Positions 55,768 through 64,000 of a DNA stretch of 64,000 nt are shown in pieces (within the stretch, counting starts at the first letter, position 1; the number at the start of each line of letters is the position of its first letter). This DNA comes from Pseudidiomarina homiensis (lineage in GTDB: Bacteria > Pseudomonadota > Gammaproteobacteria > Enterobacterales > Alteromonadaceae). The position numbers were made by a program, and so were the translations under genes. The notes beneath the pieces were generated by a model. It had not been told where the DNA came from, made no database searches, and saw nothing but the letters and a program-made list of their open reading frames with translations. The stretch spans positions 744,001-808,000 of the forward strand of contig NZ_PIPX01000001.1 of the NCBI RefSeq assembly GCF_003987225.1, in the 5' to 3' direction.

Positions 55768-56352
55768 ATGGGTGAATACTTGCTGTTGCTTGTGGCAACG
55801 GTACTAGTGAACAATTTCGTGTTGGTAAAGTTTCTTGGTTTATGCCCATTTATGGGGGTATCCAATAAGCTTGAAACCGCTGTGGGTATGTCTGCGGCGA
55901 CGACCTTTGTGCTGACTCTTGCCTCGGTTTGCTCGTATTTGGTCAATCATTATTTACTGTTACCGCTCGATCTGATGGCGTTACAGACCTTAAGCTTTAT
56001 TCTTGTTATTGCCGTGGTCGTGCAGTTCACCGAAATGGTGGTGCATAAAACCAGCCCGACCTTGTATCGCCTGCTTGGTATTTTCCTCCCGCTGATCACC
56101 ACAAACTGTGCCGTGTTGGGCGTAGCGTTATTGAATATTAATGAGAACCATAACTTTATCGAATCCATTATCTACGGTCTCGGTGCCGCCCTTGGTTTTT
56201 CACTGGTGCTGATTTTATTCTCAGCACTGCGTGAGCGTTTGGCTGCAGCCGATGTGCCTTTGCCATTCAAAGGAGCAGCCGTAGGCATGATCACCGCAGG
56301 CCTTATGTCACTCGCATTTATGGGCTTTAGCGGCTTGGTGACGCTCTCATGA
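55768..56352 (+). CDS. rsxA: electron transport complex subunit RsxA
   Basis: A 194-residue, six-span membrane protein with the paired half motifs [19 protein letters not shown] and [12 protein letters not shown], whose cysteines bind the intramembrane Fe-S cluster. It is part of the Rnf/Rsx ion-pumping ferredoxin:NAD oxidoreductase, which in E. coli also reduces SoxR. ATG 55768 matches the family start (MGEYLLLL); the frame extends upstream. It is first of rsxABCDGE and overlaps rsxB by 4 bp. Confidence 0.96.
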   Translation: MGEYLLLLVATVLVNNFVLVKFLGLCPFMGVSNKLETAVGMSAATTFVLTLASVCSYLVNHYLLLPLDLMALQTLSFILVIAVVVQFTEMVVHKTSPTLYRLLGIFLPLITTNCAVLGVALLNINENHNFIESIIYGLGAALGFSLVLILFSALRERLAAADVPLPFKGAAVGMITAGLMSLAFMGFSGLVTLS

Positions 56353-56912
56353 GTTTAGTTTCTGCCCTTATTGCTATTGGTATTTTAGCGCTGGTATTCG
56401 GCCTCGTGCTGGGCTTTGCCGCGGTGCGTTTTAAAGTCGAGAGCGATCCGATCGTCGACCAAATCGATGCCATTCTGCCACAAACCCAATGCGGCCAATG
56501 CGGTTACCCTGGCTGTCGCCCCTATGCCGAAGCTATTGCTAATGGTGACGAAATTAATAAATGTCCACCAGGTGGTGAAGCCACCATTAAAGCGCTTGCT
56601 GACTTGCTTGGCGTGGAAGCAAAACCGTTAGACGCCGCGCACGGTGAAGAAGACGTCAAAAAAGTTGCGGTTATTCGCGAAGACGAATGTATTGGCTGCA
56701 CCAAATGTATTCAGGCTTGCCCCGTCGACGCAATCCTTGGTGCTGCCAAGCAAATGCACACCGTCATCGCACACGAGTGCACGGGCTGTGACTTGTGTGT
56801 TGAGCCCTGCCCCGTTGACTGTATTGATATGGTGCCGGTTCCGACGCGACCAGAAAACTGGCAGTGGGATTTAGAACAAATCCCAGTGCAAATTGTGGAG
56901 GCGAAGCAGTAA
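56349..56912 (+). CDS. rsxB: electron transport complex subunit RsxB
   Basis: A 187-residue ferredoxin subunit: N-terminal membrane anchor (about residues 5-25), a 4Fe-4S domain with [17 protein letters not shown], and two further 4Fe-4S motifs ([12 protein letters not shown] and [12 protein letters not shown]). It carries electrons between RsxC and the membrane subunits. It overlaps rsxC by one base (TAATG). Confidence 0.97.
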   Translation: MSLVSALIAIGILALVFGLVLGFAAVRFKVESDPIVDQIDAILPQTQCGQCGYPGCRPYAEAIANGDEINKCPPGGEATIKALADLLGVEAKPLDAAHGEEDVKKVAVIREDECIGCTKCIQACPVDAILGAAKQMHTVIAHECTGCDLCVEPCPVDCIDMVPVPTRPENWQWDLEQIPVQIVEAKQ

Positions 56913-58558
56913 TGTCCTCAAGCGCAAACATTAAAGCGATTGAAGCAGGCCAAATTTGGTCGTTTCCTGGTGGTATTCACCCACCCGAGCGCAAAGAACT
57001 ATCCAATCAAGCGCCGATCGCTGAAATGCCCATCGCCGACAACTACATAGTGCCGATCAAGCAGCACTCTGGCGCTGCCGGTGAAATCTCAGTAGCGGTC
57101 GGAGATCGTGTATTACGTGGCCAGCCATTAACCAAGAGTGGCGTGAGCATGGGCTTACCCGTGCATGCCCCCACCTCGGGAACGGTTACCGCGATTGGTC
57201 CTGGGCGTATTGCGCATCCTTCAGGAATGGCCGACATCGTCATTCGTATTGCTGCCGACGGCCACGATGAAGCAATAGCGCACACCGGATTAACTGATTA
57301 CGAGCAGGTAGCGCGCGCTGATTTGCTCGAACGCATTCGTGCAGCAGGCATCGCAGGTTTAGGCGGCGCAGGCTTTCCGACCGCACAAAAGCTCGCCCTG
57401 CAAAGGCCGATTGACTACTTGATCATTAATGGCGTTGAGTGCGAACCCTACATTAGCGCCGACGACCGTTTAATGCGTGAACATGCAAAGACGATTTTAG
57501 ACGGCGCCAAAATATTATTGCACTTAGCGGATGCCAAGAAAGGCTTGGTTGCCGTTGAAGACAACAAACCCGAAGCCATTGCTGCACTAAAAGAAGCACT
57601 CGCGGACTACCCGCAATTTAGTTTGCGTGTGGTTCCGACCAAATATCCGTCAGGTGGCGAAAAGCAACTGATTCAATTGCTGACAGGACGCCAAGTACCA
57701 AGCCGTGGCTTACCGATTGATATCGGCTTGCTGATGCAAAACGTTGGTACTGCGTATGCGGTGAGCCGCGCAATTCGCGATGGTGAGCCGTTAACGCAAC
57801 GAGTAGTGACTGTAACTGGCGAAGCGGTAAGACGTCCTGGTAATTATTGGGTGCGCATTGGTACCCCAGTTGCCGAAGTGTTACGCGAAGCTGGCTTTGA
57901 GCGGCAAAGTGAAGAACAGCGAATTATCATGGGTGGTCCCATGATGGGCTTCACCCTGCCCGACACTGATGTTCCGGTGGTCAAAATCACCAACTGTTTG
58001 CTCCTACCTAGCGTTAGCGAGCTTGCCCCAGCGCAACAAGAAATGCCGTGTATTCGCTGCGGCGCCTGCGCGGATGTCTGCCCTGCGCAACTCTTGCCGC
58101 AACAATTGCAGTGGTTGGCAAAAGCGAAAGACTACGACGGTCTTGAACAGCAAAATCTGTTTGATTGTATCGAATGTGGCGCTTGCGCTTATGTGTGCCC
58201 CAGTGAAATCCCGCTGGTCCACTATTACCGTAAAGCGAAAGCAGAAGTGCGCAATATGGCGCGTGAAAAAGCCAAGGCTGAGATCGCTCGCGAACGTTTC
58301 GAAGCACGCCAAGAACGTCTCGAACGCGAGAAGGAAGAGCGTTTAGAGCGGCACCGCAAAGCTGCTGAGGCGCGCAAGAAAGCACAAGCAGAACAGGTGA
58401 ACTCTGGCGGCGATAATCCGCAAGATGCAGTCCAAGCTGCGATTGCCCGCGCTAAAGCACGCAAAGCCGCACAGCAAAAAGCGGCGGCTGAGCAAGCAAC
58501 GAATGAAGCCACGAATGAAGGCAAGAACGAGGCTAACGATGGAGAGAACAACGCATGA
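56912..58558 (+). CDS. rsxC: electron transport complex subunit RsxC
   Basis: A 548-residue NADH/FMN subunit: GLGGAGFPTAQKL for nucleotide binding, GVECEPYISADDRLM, and two 4Fe-4S motifs (CIRCGACADVCP, CIECGACAYVCP at about 385-435). The C-terminal ~100 residues are a charged Ala/Glu/Lys/Arg helix. It is much shorter than the E. coli protein (about 740), which has long Ala-rich tail repeats. GGAGG precedes the ATG at 56912. It overlaps rsxD by 4 bp. Confidence 0.95.
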   Translation: MSSSANIKAIEAGQIWSFPGGIHPPERKELSNQAPIAEMPIADNYIVPIKQHSGAAGEISVAVGDRVLRGQPLTKSGVSMGLPVHAPTSGTVTAIGPGRIAHPSGMADIVIRIAADGHDEAIAHTGLTDYEQVARADLLERIRAAGIAGLGGAGFPTAQKLALQRPIDYLIINGVECEPYISADDRLMREHAKTILDGAKILLHLADAKKGLVAVEDNKPEAIAALKEALADYPQFSLRVVPTKYPSGGEKQLIQLLTGRQVPSRGLPIDIGLLMQNVGTAYAVSRAIRDGEPLTQRVVTVTGEAVRRPGNYWVRIGTPVAEVLREAGFERQSEEQRIIMGGPMMGFTLPDTDVPVVKITNCLLLPSVSELAPAQQEMPCIRCGACADVCPAQLLPQQLQWLAKAKDYDGLEQQNLFDCIECGACAYVCPSEIPLVHYYRKAKAEVRNMAREKAKAEIARERFEARQERLEREKEERLERHRKAAEARKKAQAEQVNSGGDNPQDAVQAAIARAKARKAAQQKAAAEQATNEATNEGKNEANDGENNA

Positions 58559-59613
58559 CCTTTAAACTCGCGGCCTCACCACATAGCCATCAACGCCGAA
58601 CTACACAGCAAGTTATGCGTTGGGTCTACATGGCGTTGATTCCAGGCCTGTTGGCGTTAATCTACTTCTTTGGGTGGGGCGTGATCTGGCAACTTGGCCT
58701 CGCTATCATTACCGCGTGGGTGGCGGAAGCTGCGTGCATGAGTTTACGTGGTCGCCCCATTGGCTTTGCTTGGCGCGATCATACCGCTCTAGTTACCGCT
58801 ATTCTGCTAGCCATCAGTATTCCTGGCCTTGCGCCGTGGTGGCTGATTGTGATCGGTACGGCATTTGCGGTCATTGTCGTGAAACACGTTTACGGCGGCG
58901 TTGGGCAAAATATCTTCAACCCAGCGATGGCCGGTTATGTTTTGCTGCTGATTAGCTTTCCAGTGCAAATGACCAGTTGGCCGCTCCCACAGCAAATTAG
59001 TCAATTTGAGTTAAGCTTTCTTGATAGTGCTTCAGTGATTTTCACCGGTTTCACGCCTGCCGGTTATAACCTTGAGCAACTGCGTATGGGGGCCGATGGT
59101 TTAACCATGGCGACGCCGCTCGATAGCCTGCGGACAGCGTTGAATCATCAGTTAACTGTGGGCGAGGCGCTGCAACAGCCGATTTTTGGCGATCTCGCTG
59201 GGCTTGGCTGGCAATGGGTAAACCTTGCTTTCTTGTTGGGTGGCTTGGTGCTCCTGAAACAACGTATTATCAGCTGGCACATCCCAGGCGGGATGCTGTT
59301 AGGGCTTATGGTTCCTGCGACGTTGGCATGGATGTTCGCACCCGATCAAAGTGTATCGCCAGTAATGCATTTGTTAAGTGGCGCAACCATGCTCGGCGCC
59401 TTCTTTATTGCCACCGATCCGGTTACCGCAGCAACCTCAAATCGCGGCCGACTTTATTTCGGCTTGCTAATTGGTTTTATCGTCTTCGCGATTCGTACTT
59501 GGGGAGGTTACCCCGACGCCGTGGCCTTTGCGGTATTGCTGGCGAACATGACAGTGCCGGTTATCGATAAATACACACAACCCGTTGCCTATGGTCACGG
59601 AGGTCGCTCATGA
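58555..59613 (+). CDS. rsxD: electron transport complex subunit RsxD
   Basis: A 352-residue membrane subunit with about nine spans, the same length as in E. coli. FMN is covalently attached to a threonine in S/T-x-A-T; here the motif is TMAT with Thr187, the same number as in E. coli. Other signatures are GGVGQNIFNPAMAGYV and HLLSGATMLGAFFIATDPVTA. It overlaps rsxG by 4 bp. Confidence 0.96.
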   Translation: MTFKLAASPHSHQRRTTQQVMRWVYMALIPGLLALIYFFGWGVIWQLGLAIITAWVAEAACMSLRGRPIGFAWRDHTALVTAILLAISIPGLAPWWLIVIGTAFAVIVVKHVYGGVGQNIFNPAMAGYVLLLISFPVQMTSWPLPQQISQFELSFLDSASVIFTGFTPAGYNLEQLRMGADGLTMATPLDSLRTALNHQLTVGEALQQPIFGDLAGLGWQWVNLAFLLGGLVLLKQRIISWHIPGGMLLGLMVPATLAWMFAPDQSVSPVMHLLSGATMLGAFFIATDPVTAATSNRGRLYFGLLIGFIVFAIRTWGGYPDAVAFAVLLANMTVPVIDKYTQPVAYGHGGRS

Positions 59614-60242
59614 TTGCTAAAAGCATGCAACGGAATGGTCTGATCCTTGCAGCCTTTGCCATTGTCGCAACGCTACTGGTCATGTTAACCGCGCGTTTGA
59701 CCGCCGAACCTATCGCCCGTGAGGAACAACGCGAGTTGCTGCAAGTACTTAACCAGTTGCTGCCAGCCGAGATTCACGACAACGACTTGTATGCCTCATG
59801 TCGCTTGATTGAGCACGATGCACTCGCTAACGAACCGACACCGATGTACCTTGCCACCTTGGCCGGCGAGCCGACTGCGGCGGGGATTGAAGTGGTGGCA
59901 CCGAATGGTTACTCCGGAGCCATTCGTCTGCTTGTCGCTATTCGTTGGGACGACAGTGTGGCCGGTGTGCGTACGCTTAAACATCAAGAAACCCCAGGAC
60001 TTGGCGATAAAATCGAACGTCGTAAAAGTAACTGGATCACCAGTTTTAACGACATGACGGTGAAAGGCAGTGATGACTCACGTTGGGCTGTAAAGCGTGA
60101 TGGCGGCGTATTCGACCAGTTTACGGGGGCGACCATCACCCCGCGCGCGGTAGTGCAAGCCGTGGCCCGCGCTGTGCGAACCTTTAAAGCCAACAAAGAA
60201 CAATGGGCGCAACAACCCACGAACTGTGGAGGTGCTGCATGA
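59610..60242 (+). CDS. rsxG: electron transport complex subunit RsxG
   Basis: A 210-residue protein with one N-terminal membrane anchor (about 10-28) and a periplasmic FMN-binding domain. The flavinylated threonine is Thr175 in [31 protein letters not shown] is typical of RnfG. Flavin attachment needs ApbE, which is not in the window. It overlaps rsxE by 4 bp. Confidence 0.96.
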   Translation: MIAKSMQRNGLILAAFAIVATLLVMLTARLTAEPIAREEQRELLQVLNQLLPAEIHDNDLYASCRLIEHDALANEPTPMYLATLAGEPTAAGIEVVAPNGYSGAIRLLVAIRWDDSVAGVRTLKHQETPGLGDKIERRKSNWITSFNDMTVKGSDDSRWAVKRDGGVFDQFTGATITPRAVVQAVARAVRTFKANKEQWAQQPTNCGGAA

Positions 60243-60925
60243 GTTACAAAGAAATCTCGTGGAATGGCTTGTGGGAGAATAATCCCGCCCTCGTCCAACT
60301 GTTAGGCTTATGTCCACTCTTGGCGGTCACCGCCACAGTGACTAACGCCCTAGGTCTTGGTTTAGCAACTTTATTAGTGTTAGTGGGCTCGAATATCACC
60401 GTATCGCTCGTGCGCGAATGGGTCCCGAAAGAAATTCGCATCCCCGTCTTCGTGATGGTCATCGCCACCTTCGTTACCGTGATTCAACTGCTGATGAATG
60501 CCTACGTCTACGGCTTGTATCAGTCACTCGGAATTTTTATCCCATTGATCGTTACCAACTGCGCGATTATTGGCCGCGCCGAAGCCTTTGCTTCGAAGAA
60601 TCCTTGGCGAAGAGCCGCCTTTGACGGCCTGATGATGGGCGTCGGCTTTACCCTCGTGCTGATTGTGCTCGGTGGCATACGCGAAGTGATAGGTAACGGT
60701 ACGCTGTTCGACGGCGCTGACTTACTTCTCGGCGATTGGGCTGCAGCGCTCCGCATCGAGATTTTCTCTGTGGACTATCCACTGTTGCTCGCTATTCTGC
60801 CACCAGGTGCATTTATCGCCATGGGCTTTATTATCGCCGGTAAAAATTGGATCGACCATTACCGCGAGCAACGTGAAGCTAAGCCGGTAAAAGAAGTCAC
60901 TCGTGCGCGCGTTACCTCTCAGTAA
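60239..60925 (+). CDS. rsxE: electron transport complex subunit RsxE
   Basis: A 228-residue six-span protein paralogous to RsxA, with [18 protein letters not shown] and [17 protein letters not shown]. The conserved cysteines share the intramembrane cluster with RsxA. It is last of the rsx genes; nth follows after 22 bp, as in E. coli. GGAGG lies before the ATG. Confidence 0.96.
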   Translation: MSYKEISWNGLWENNPALVQLLGLCPLLAVTATVTNALGLGLATLLVLVGSNITVSLVREWVPKEIRIPVFVMVIATFVTVIQLLMNAYVYGLYQSLGIFIPLIVTNCAIIGRAEAFASKNPWRRAAFDGLMMGVGFTLVLIVLGGIREVIGNGTLFDGADLLLGDWAAALRIEIFSVDYPLLLAILPPGAFIAMGFIIAGKNWIDHYREQREAKPVKEVTRARVTSQ

Positions 60926-60947
60926 GAAAGCAAAATAAGAAAAGGTT

Positions 60948-61586
60948 ATGAACAAACAAAAACGCATCGAGATATTAACGCGTCTACGTGAAAATAATCC
61001 GAATCCAACCACAGAGCTCGAGTACAACTCGAGCTTTGAGCTTTTAATTGCGGTGCTACTGTCAGCACAGGCAACCGATGTTGGCGTGAATAAAGCGACG
61101 CGCAAATTATTTCCAGCAGCCAATACCCCAGCAGCCATGCTCAAGCTCGGCGTTGATGGCGTTAAAGAGTACATCAAAACCATCGGTTTATTTAATTCTA
61201 AGGCCGAGAACGTCATCAAAACCTGTGAGATCTTGGTCAATCAATATAACGGTGAAGTGCCTGAAGATCGGGACGCGCTAGAAGCCCTGCCCGGCGTTGG
61301 TCGCAAGACCGCTAATGTCGTGCTCAATACCGCTTTTGGCTGGCCCACGATTGCCGTCGACACGCATATTTTTCGCGTCTCGAACCGCACCAAGTTCGCC
61401 CCCGGCAAAACCGTGCGCGCCGTTGAAGATAAACTGGAAAAAGTGATTCCAGCGGAATTTAAAGTCGACGCTCACCATTGGTTTATTTTGCACGGCCGCT
61501 ACACCTGCATTGCCCGCAAACCGCGTTGCGGCAGTTGCATTATTGAAGATTTGTGCGAATTTAAAGAAAAGACCTCAGACGAGTAA
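60948..61586 (+). CDS. nth: endonuclease III
   Basis: A 212-residue DNA glycosylase/AP lyase: helix-hairpin-helix with the catalytic lysine ([12 protein letters not shown]), the catalytic aspartate in [11 protein letters not shown] and a C-terminal 4Fe-4S cluster (C-x6-C-x2-C-x5-C in [17 protein letters not shown]). It removes oxidised pyrimidines. The rsx-nth linkage is shared with E. coli. Confidence 0.97.
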   Translation: MNKQKRIEILTRLRENNPNPTTELEYNSSFELLIAVLLSAQATDVGVNKATRKLFPAANTPAAMLKLGVDGVKEYIKTIGLFNSKAENVIKTCEILVNQYNGEVPEDRDALEALPGVGRKTANVVLNTAFGWPTIAVDTHIFRVSNRTKFAPGKTVRAVEDKLEKVIPAEFKVDAHHWFILHGRYTCIARKPRCGSCIIEDLCEFKEKTSDE

Positions 61587-61597
61587 GGAGTACGACC

Positions 61598-61996
61598 ATG
61601 AGAATGTTACATACAATGCTACGCGTTGGTGATTTGGAGCGCTCGATCAAGTTTTATACCGAACTCCTCGGTATGAAACTGCTACGCCAAGCCGACAACG
61701 AAGAATACAAGTATACCCTTGCTTTTGTCGGCTATGGCGACGAGAAAGATCATACCGTGCTGGAACTGACCTATAACTGGGGCAAAAGTGAATACGACAT
61801 GGGTGACGCTTACGGTCACATTGCTATTGGCGTTGAAGACATTTACGGCTTATGCGAGCAACTCGAGGCCAAAGGCGCTGACGTGTATCGCAAGCCTGGT
61901 CCAGTCAAAGGCGGCAAAACCGTGATTGCCTTCGTGCGTGATCCCGATGGTTATGCCATTGAACTTATCGACCGCAAACCAAGCGACGATTTATGA
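61598..61996 (+). CDS. gloA: lactoylglutathione lyase (glyoxalase I)
   Basis: A 132-residue glyoxalase I with metal ligands His (LHTMLRVGD), Glu (VLELTYNWG), His ([11 protein letters not shown]) and Glu ([10 protein letters not shown]). It turns the methylglyoxal-glutathione adduct into lactoylglutathione; the Ni2+-type length fits. It is followed by rnt with a 4-bp overlap, as gloA-rnt in E. coli. Confidence 0.97.
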   Translation: MRMLHTMLRVGDLERSIKFYTELLGMKLLRQADNEEYKYTLAFVGYGDEKDHTVLELTYNWGKSEYDMGDAYGHIAIGVEDIYGLCEQLEAKGADVYRKPGPVKGGKTVIAFVRDPDGYAIELIDRKPSDDL

Positions 61997-62655
61997 GTGA
62001 TTCAGACGCAAGTCTAATGAAACAACGTTTTCGCGGCTATTTGCCGGTAGTCATCGACGTTGAGACCGCCGGCTTTAACGCGAAAACCGATGCGTTATTA
62101 GAAATCGCCGCCGTAACCTTAAGGTTTGACGATGAAGGCTGGTTGCATCCCGACCAGACCTTCCACTATCACGTTGATCCGTTTGAGGGGGCGAACATTG
62201 AACAAGCCGCGCTTGATTTCAATGGCATTGACCCTGATTCGCCGCTGCGCGGTGCGGTGCCCGAAGAAGAAGCCTTAAAAGAAATCTTCAAGCCGATCCG
62301 CAAAGCGCAAAAAGACGCAGGTTGTCAGCGCTCGGTGCTCGTTGGCCATAACGCCACTTTTGATCATGGCTTTGTGATGGCTGCTGCCGAGCGAGCTAAT
62401 TTAAAGCGTAATCCGTTTCACCCGTTTGTGACTTTCGATACCGCGGCCCTCGCTGCGTTAACACTCGGCCAAACGGTGCTGATCAAGGCCTGCCAAGCTG
62501 CTGGCATAGCCTTTGATAGCAAAGAAGCGCACTCAGCGGTGTACGATACCGAACGCACCGCCGAACTCTTTTGTTGGATGGTCAACCGCTACAAAAACCT
62601 TGGTGGCTGGCCGCTTTCTTCTTCATCTATTGAATCACCATTAAAGGAAGACTAA
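61993..62655 (+). CDS. rnt: ribonuclease T
   Basis: A 220-residue DEDD exonuclease with [22 protein letters not shown] and [13 protein letters not shown] holding the four acidic residues and the general-base histidine. It trims 3' ends of tRNA and other stable RNAs. Coupled to gloA by a 4-bp overlap, and 1 bp before the porin gene. Confidence 0.96.
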   Translation: MSDSDASLMKQRFRGYLPVVIDVETAGFNAKTDALLEIAAVTLRFDDEGWLHPDQTFHYHVDPFEGANIEQAALDFNGIDPDSPLRGAVPEEEALKEIFKPIRKAQKDAGCQRSVLVGHNATFDHGFVMAAAERANLKRNPFHPFVTFDTAALAALTLGQTVLIKACQAAGIAFDSKEAHSAVYDTERTAELFCWMVNRYKNLGGWPLSSSSIESPLKED

Positions 62656-62656
62656 G

Positions 62657-63355
62657 TTGAAATACCCAGTAAGCCTTGCTGCCGCGATGGCAGCCGTTGT
62701 TGGTTTTGCGCCTAGCGCACAAGCAGAAATCCTATGGCAAGACGTCAGCCTGACCTACTTGAATGGCAGCAACTACGAAGTCGGCGATAGCGACCGCCAA
62801 GTGCTGACCTTCGAGCACGCCGCGGGCCATAGTTGGGGCGACTCGTTCCTGTTTGTCGACCGCTTAGACTCTGATGACGGTTTCACCGAAACCTACGCCG
62901 AATTATCACCGCGTTTCAGCGTGATGAACTTTAGCGATGATAGCTTCTTTAGCGGCGTCTACCTTGCCACCACTTGGGAAATCGGCGATGGTTTTGACAA
63001 TTACCTAGTTGGTCTAGGCACCGACTTGCGTTTACCAGGCTTCGATTACTTTCAATTGAACGGTTACCGTCGCAGCAATGACTTTTACGAAAGCAATTAC
63101 CAGCTTACCGCAGTCTGGGGCTTGCCGTTAGGTGGCGAATTCTACTATGACGGCTTTATGGATTGGTCATCGGCCAGCACCGGTCACGCTGCCGAAATGA
63201 ACTTCACCTCGCAATTGAAGTACAACCTCGGCCCAATGCTGGGTTACAACAATCGTTTCTATGTGGGTGTTGAGTACGCGCATTGGAACAATAAATTTGG
63301 CATTGACGGCATCGATGAACGTAACTTAAATTTGTTGTTGAAGCTTCATTTCTAA
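62657..63355 (+). CDS. Tsx/OmpK-family outer-membrane channel
   Basis: A 232-residue outer-membrane barrel: signal peptide (about 1-23, ending AQA), then alternating amphipathic strands rich in Tyr/Trp and a C-terminal phenylalanine (LLLKLHF) required for barrel assembly. IGDGFDNYLVGLG and YVGVEYAHWNNKFG fit the Tsx/OmpK nucleoside-channel family. The start codon is TTG at 62657, with AAAGGAAG before it. It lies 1 bp after rnt. The solute is inferred, not shown. Confidence 0.88.
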   Translation: MKYPVSLAAAMAAVVGFAPSAQAEILWQDVSLTYLNGSNYEVGDSDRQVLTFEHAAGHSWGDSFLFVDRLDSDDGFTETYAELSPRFSVMNFSDDSFFSGVYLATTWEIGDGFDNYLVGLGTDLRLPGFDYFQLNGYRRSNDFYESNYQLTAVWGLPLGGEFYYDGFMDWSSASTGHAAEMNFTSQLKYNLGPMLGYNNRFYVGVEYAHWNNKFGIDGIDERNLNLLLKLHF

Positions 63356-63387
63356 CGTTCATTACACAAAAACAATAAGGACACCCC

Positions 63388-64000
63388 ATGGACGCAACGG
63401 CACCGAATTATTCAGGTTGGCAAGCACGTGTACCGCACTTTCTCGCCATTGTTATCGTTGCCACCATGGTGTGGTCCTACATCAATCCGGCAGATGTGAC
63501 CGTGTGGTGGGCGGAAATGATCCCCATCATGGCCATTTTTGCCGGTTTGTTAGCCACCTATCGGGTCTTTCGCTTCAGTAACACCGCTTATGTGCTTATG
63601 AGCGTATTGTTGGTTATGCACACCATCGGCGCGCATTATACTTTTGCCAATGTGCCCTTTGACTGGGTTACCAACACCTTCGATTTCGAACGCAATCACT
63701 ACGACCGCATCGCTCATTTTAGTGTTGGTTTTTATGCCTACGGTGCCGCCGAATTACTGGTACGCAAACAATGGGCGCGCCCTGTCACGGCAATGTTTTT
63801 CGGCCTGTTTTTCATTATGTCGGTCGCTGCAGCCTACGAGATGATCGAATGGCAATTCGCCGTCATTGAAGGTGGTAACGCAGGCATTGAATTTTTAGGT
63901 TCACAAGGCGACATCTGGGACGCGCAAAAAGACATGCTCGCCGACACCCTCGGCGCTATCGTCGCCTTGGTGCTGTTCGCCTTCTCTCGCTGGAACCGAG
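63388..64000 (+). CDS. DUF2238 (YjdF-like) membrane protein, 3' end outside window
   Basis: 204 residues are visible, with about six membrane segments; MHTIGAHYTFANVPFDWV, NHYDRIAHFSVGFYAYG and AYEMIEWQ are DUF2238 signatures. Function is unknown in this family. Start ATG 63388 has AATAAGGA upstream. It continues past the right edge in frame. Confidence 0.9.
   Translation, partial: MDATAPNYSGWQARVPHFLAIVIVATMVWSYINPADVTVWWAEMIPIMAIFAGLLATYRVFRFSNTAYVLMSVLLVMHTIGAHYTFANVPFDWVTNTFDFERNHYDRIAHFSVGFYAYGAAELLVRKQWARPVTAMFFGLFFIMSVAAAYEMIEWQFAVIEGGNAGIEFLGSQGDIWDAQKDMLADTLGAIVALVLFAFSRWNR

Overview
The window looks like the chromosome of a marine or halophilic gammaproteobacterium close to Idiomarina/Pseudidiomarina (Alteromonadales). 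This is inferred from the gene families and their order: a complete liu leucine-degradation operon, a Trp-leader trp operon with fused trpCF, an rsxABCDGE-nth block, and ratA/smpB and ybbA/tesA divergons as in E. coli. Coding density is high, start and stop codons often overlap, and I see no prophage, insertion sequence, rRNA operon or CRISPR array. The genus is an inference; no search was possible.

Layout. 1-3008: partial mmsA, a divergent AraC regulator and a DMT permease (valine side). 3005-17165: branched-chain/acyl-CoA catabolism: thiolase (minus), then liuR-liuA-liuB-liuC-liuD-liuE-aacS, a membrane GGDEF/EAL protein with degenerate active sites, and ETF-ubiquinone oxidoreductase, ending at a strong terminator. 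The route runs from isovaleryl-CoA to HMG-CoA to acetoacetate to acetoacetyl-CoA to acetyl-CoA, with electrons passed to quinone. 17285-20669: an H-NS-like protein, a secreted S9 peptidase and a secreted protein with a G-[VI]-G-E repeat. 20931-25394: trmO, proS, a cluster of GTAG-type palindromes, then gpt and an adenine-type NCS2 permease. 25540-31543: a 2Fe-2S ferredoxin, then a minus-strand run (ratA-ratB-sixA, prmB, aroC, epmC, NAD-kinase-like) facing smpB.

31563-38457: the trp operon with promoter, 21-residue leader peptide with three Trp codons, attenuator and trpE-G-D-CF-B-A. 38384-44643: yfcH (overlapping trpA by 74 bp), yciB, an alpha/beta hydrolase, the ybbAP exporter and tesA. 44653-53244: tRNA-Ala/3xGlu operon with a repeat in each spacer, can, gltX, 2x tRNA-Val, DUF2919, uvrB, a MATE exporter and an aminotransferase. 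53245-53778: a 530-bp non-coding stretch with an IHF-consensus site and DnaA boxes, leading into two tRNA-Asn genes. 53980-64000: a glycosyltransferase/PAP2 pair, rsxABCDGE, nth, gloA, rnt, a Tsx-type porin and a partial DUF2238 protein.

Most interesting items: the degenerate c-di-GMP-type protein embedded in the leucine operon; the palindrome family whose stems covary; a separate ~90-120 bp inverted-repeat element in every tRNA-Glu spacer and also beside the liu operator; a datA/DARS-like DnaA/IHF cluster by tRNA-Asn; and the beta-repeat secreted protein. I found no clearly new defence or mobile system; most genes are core housekeeping functions.
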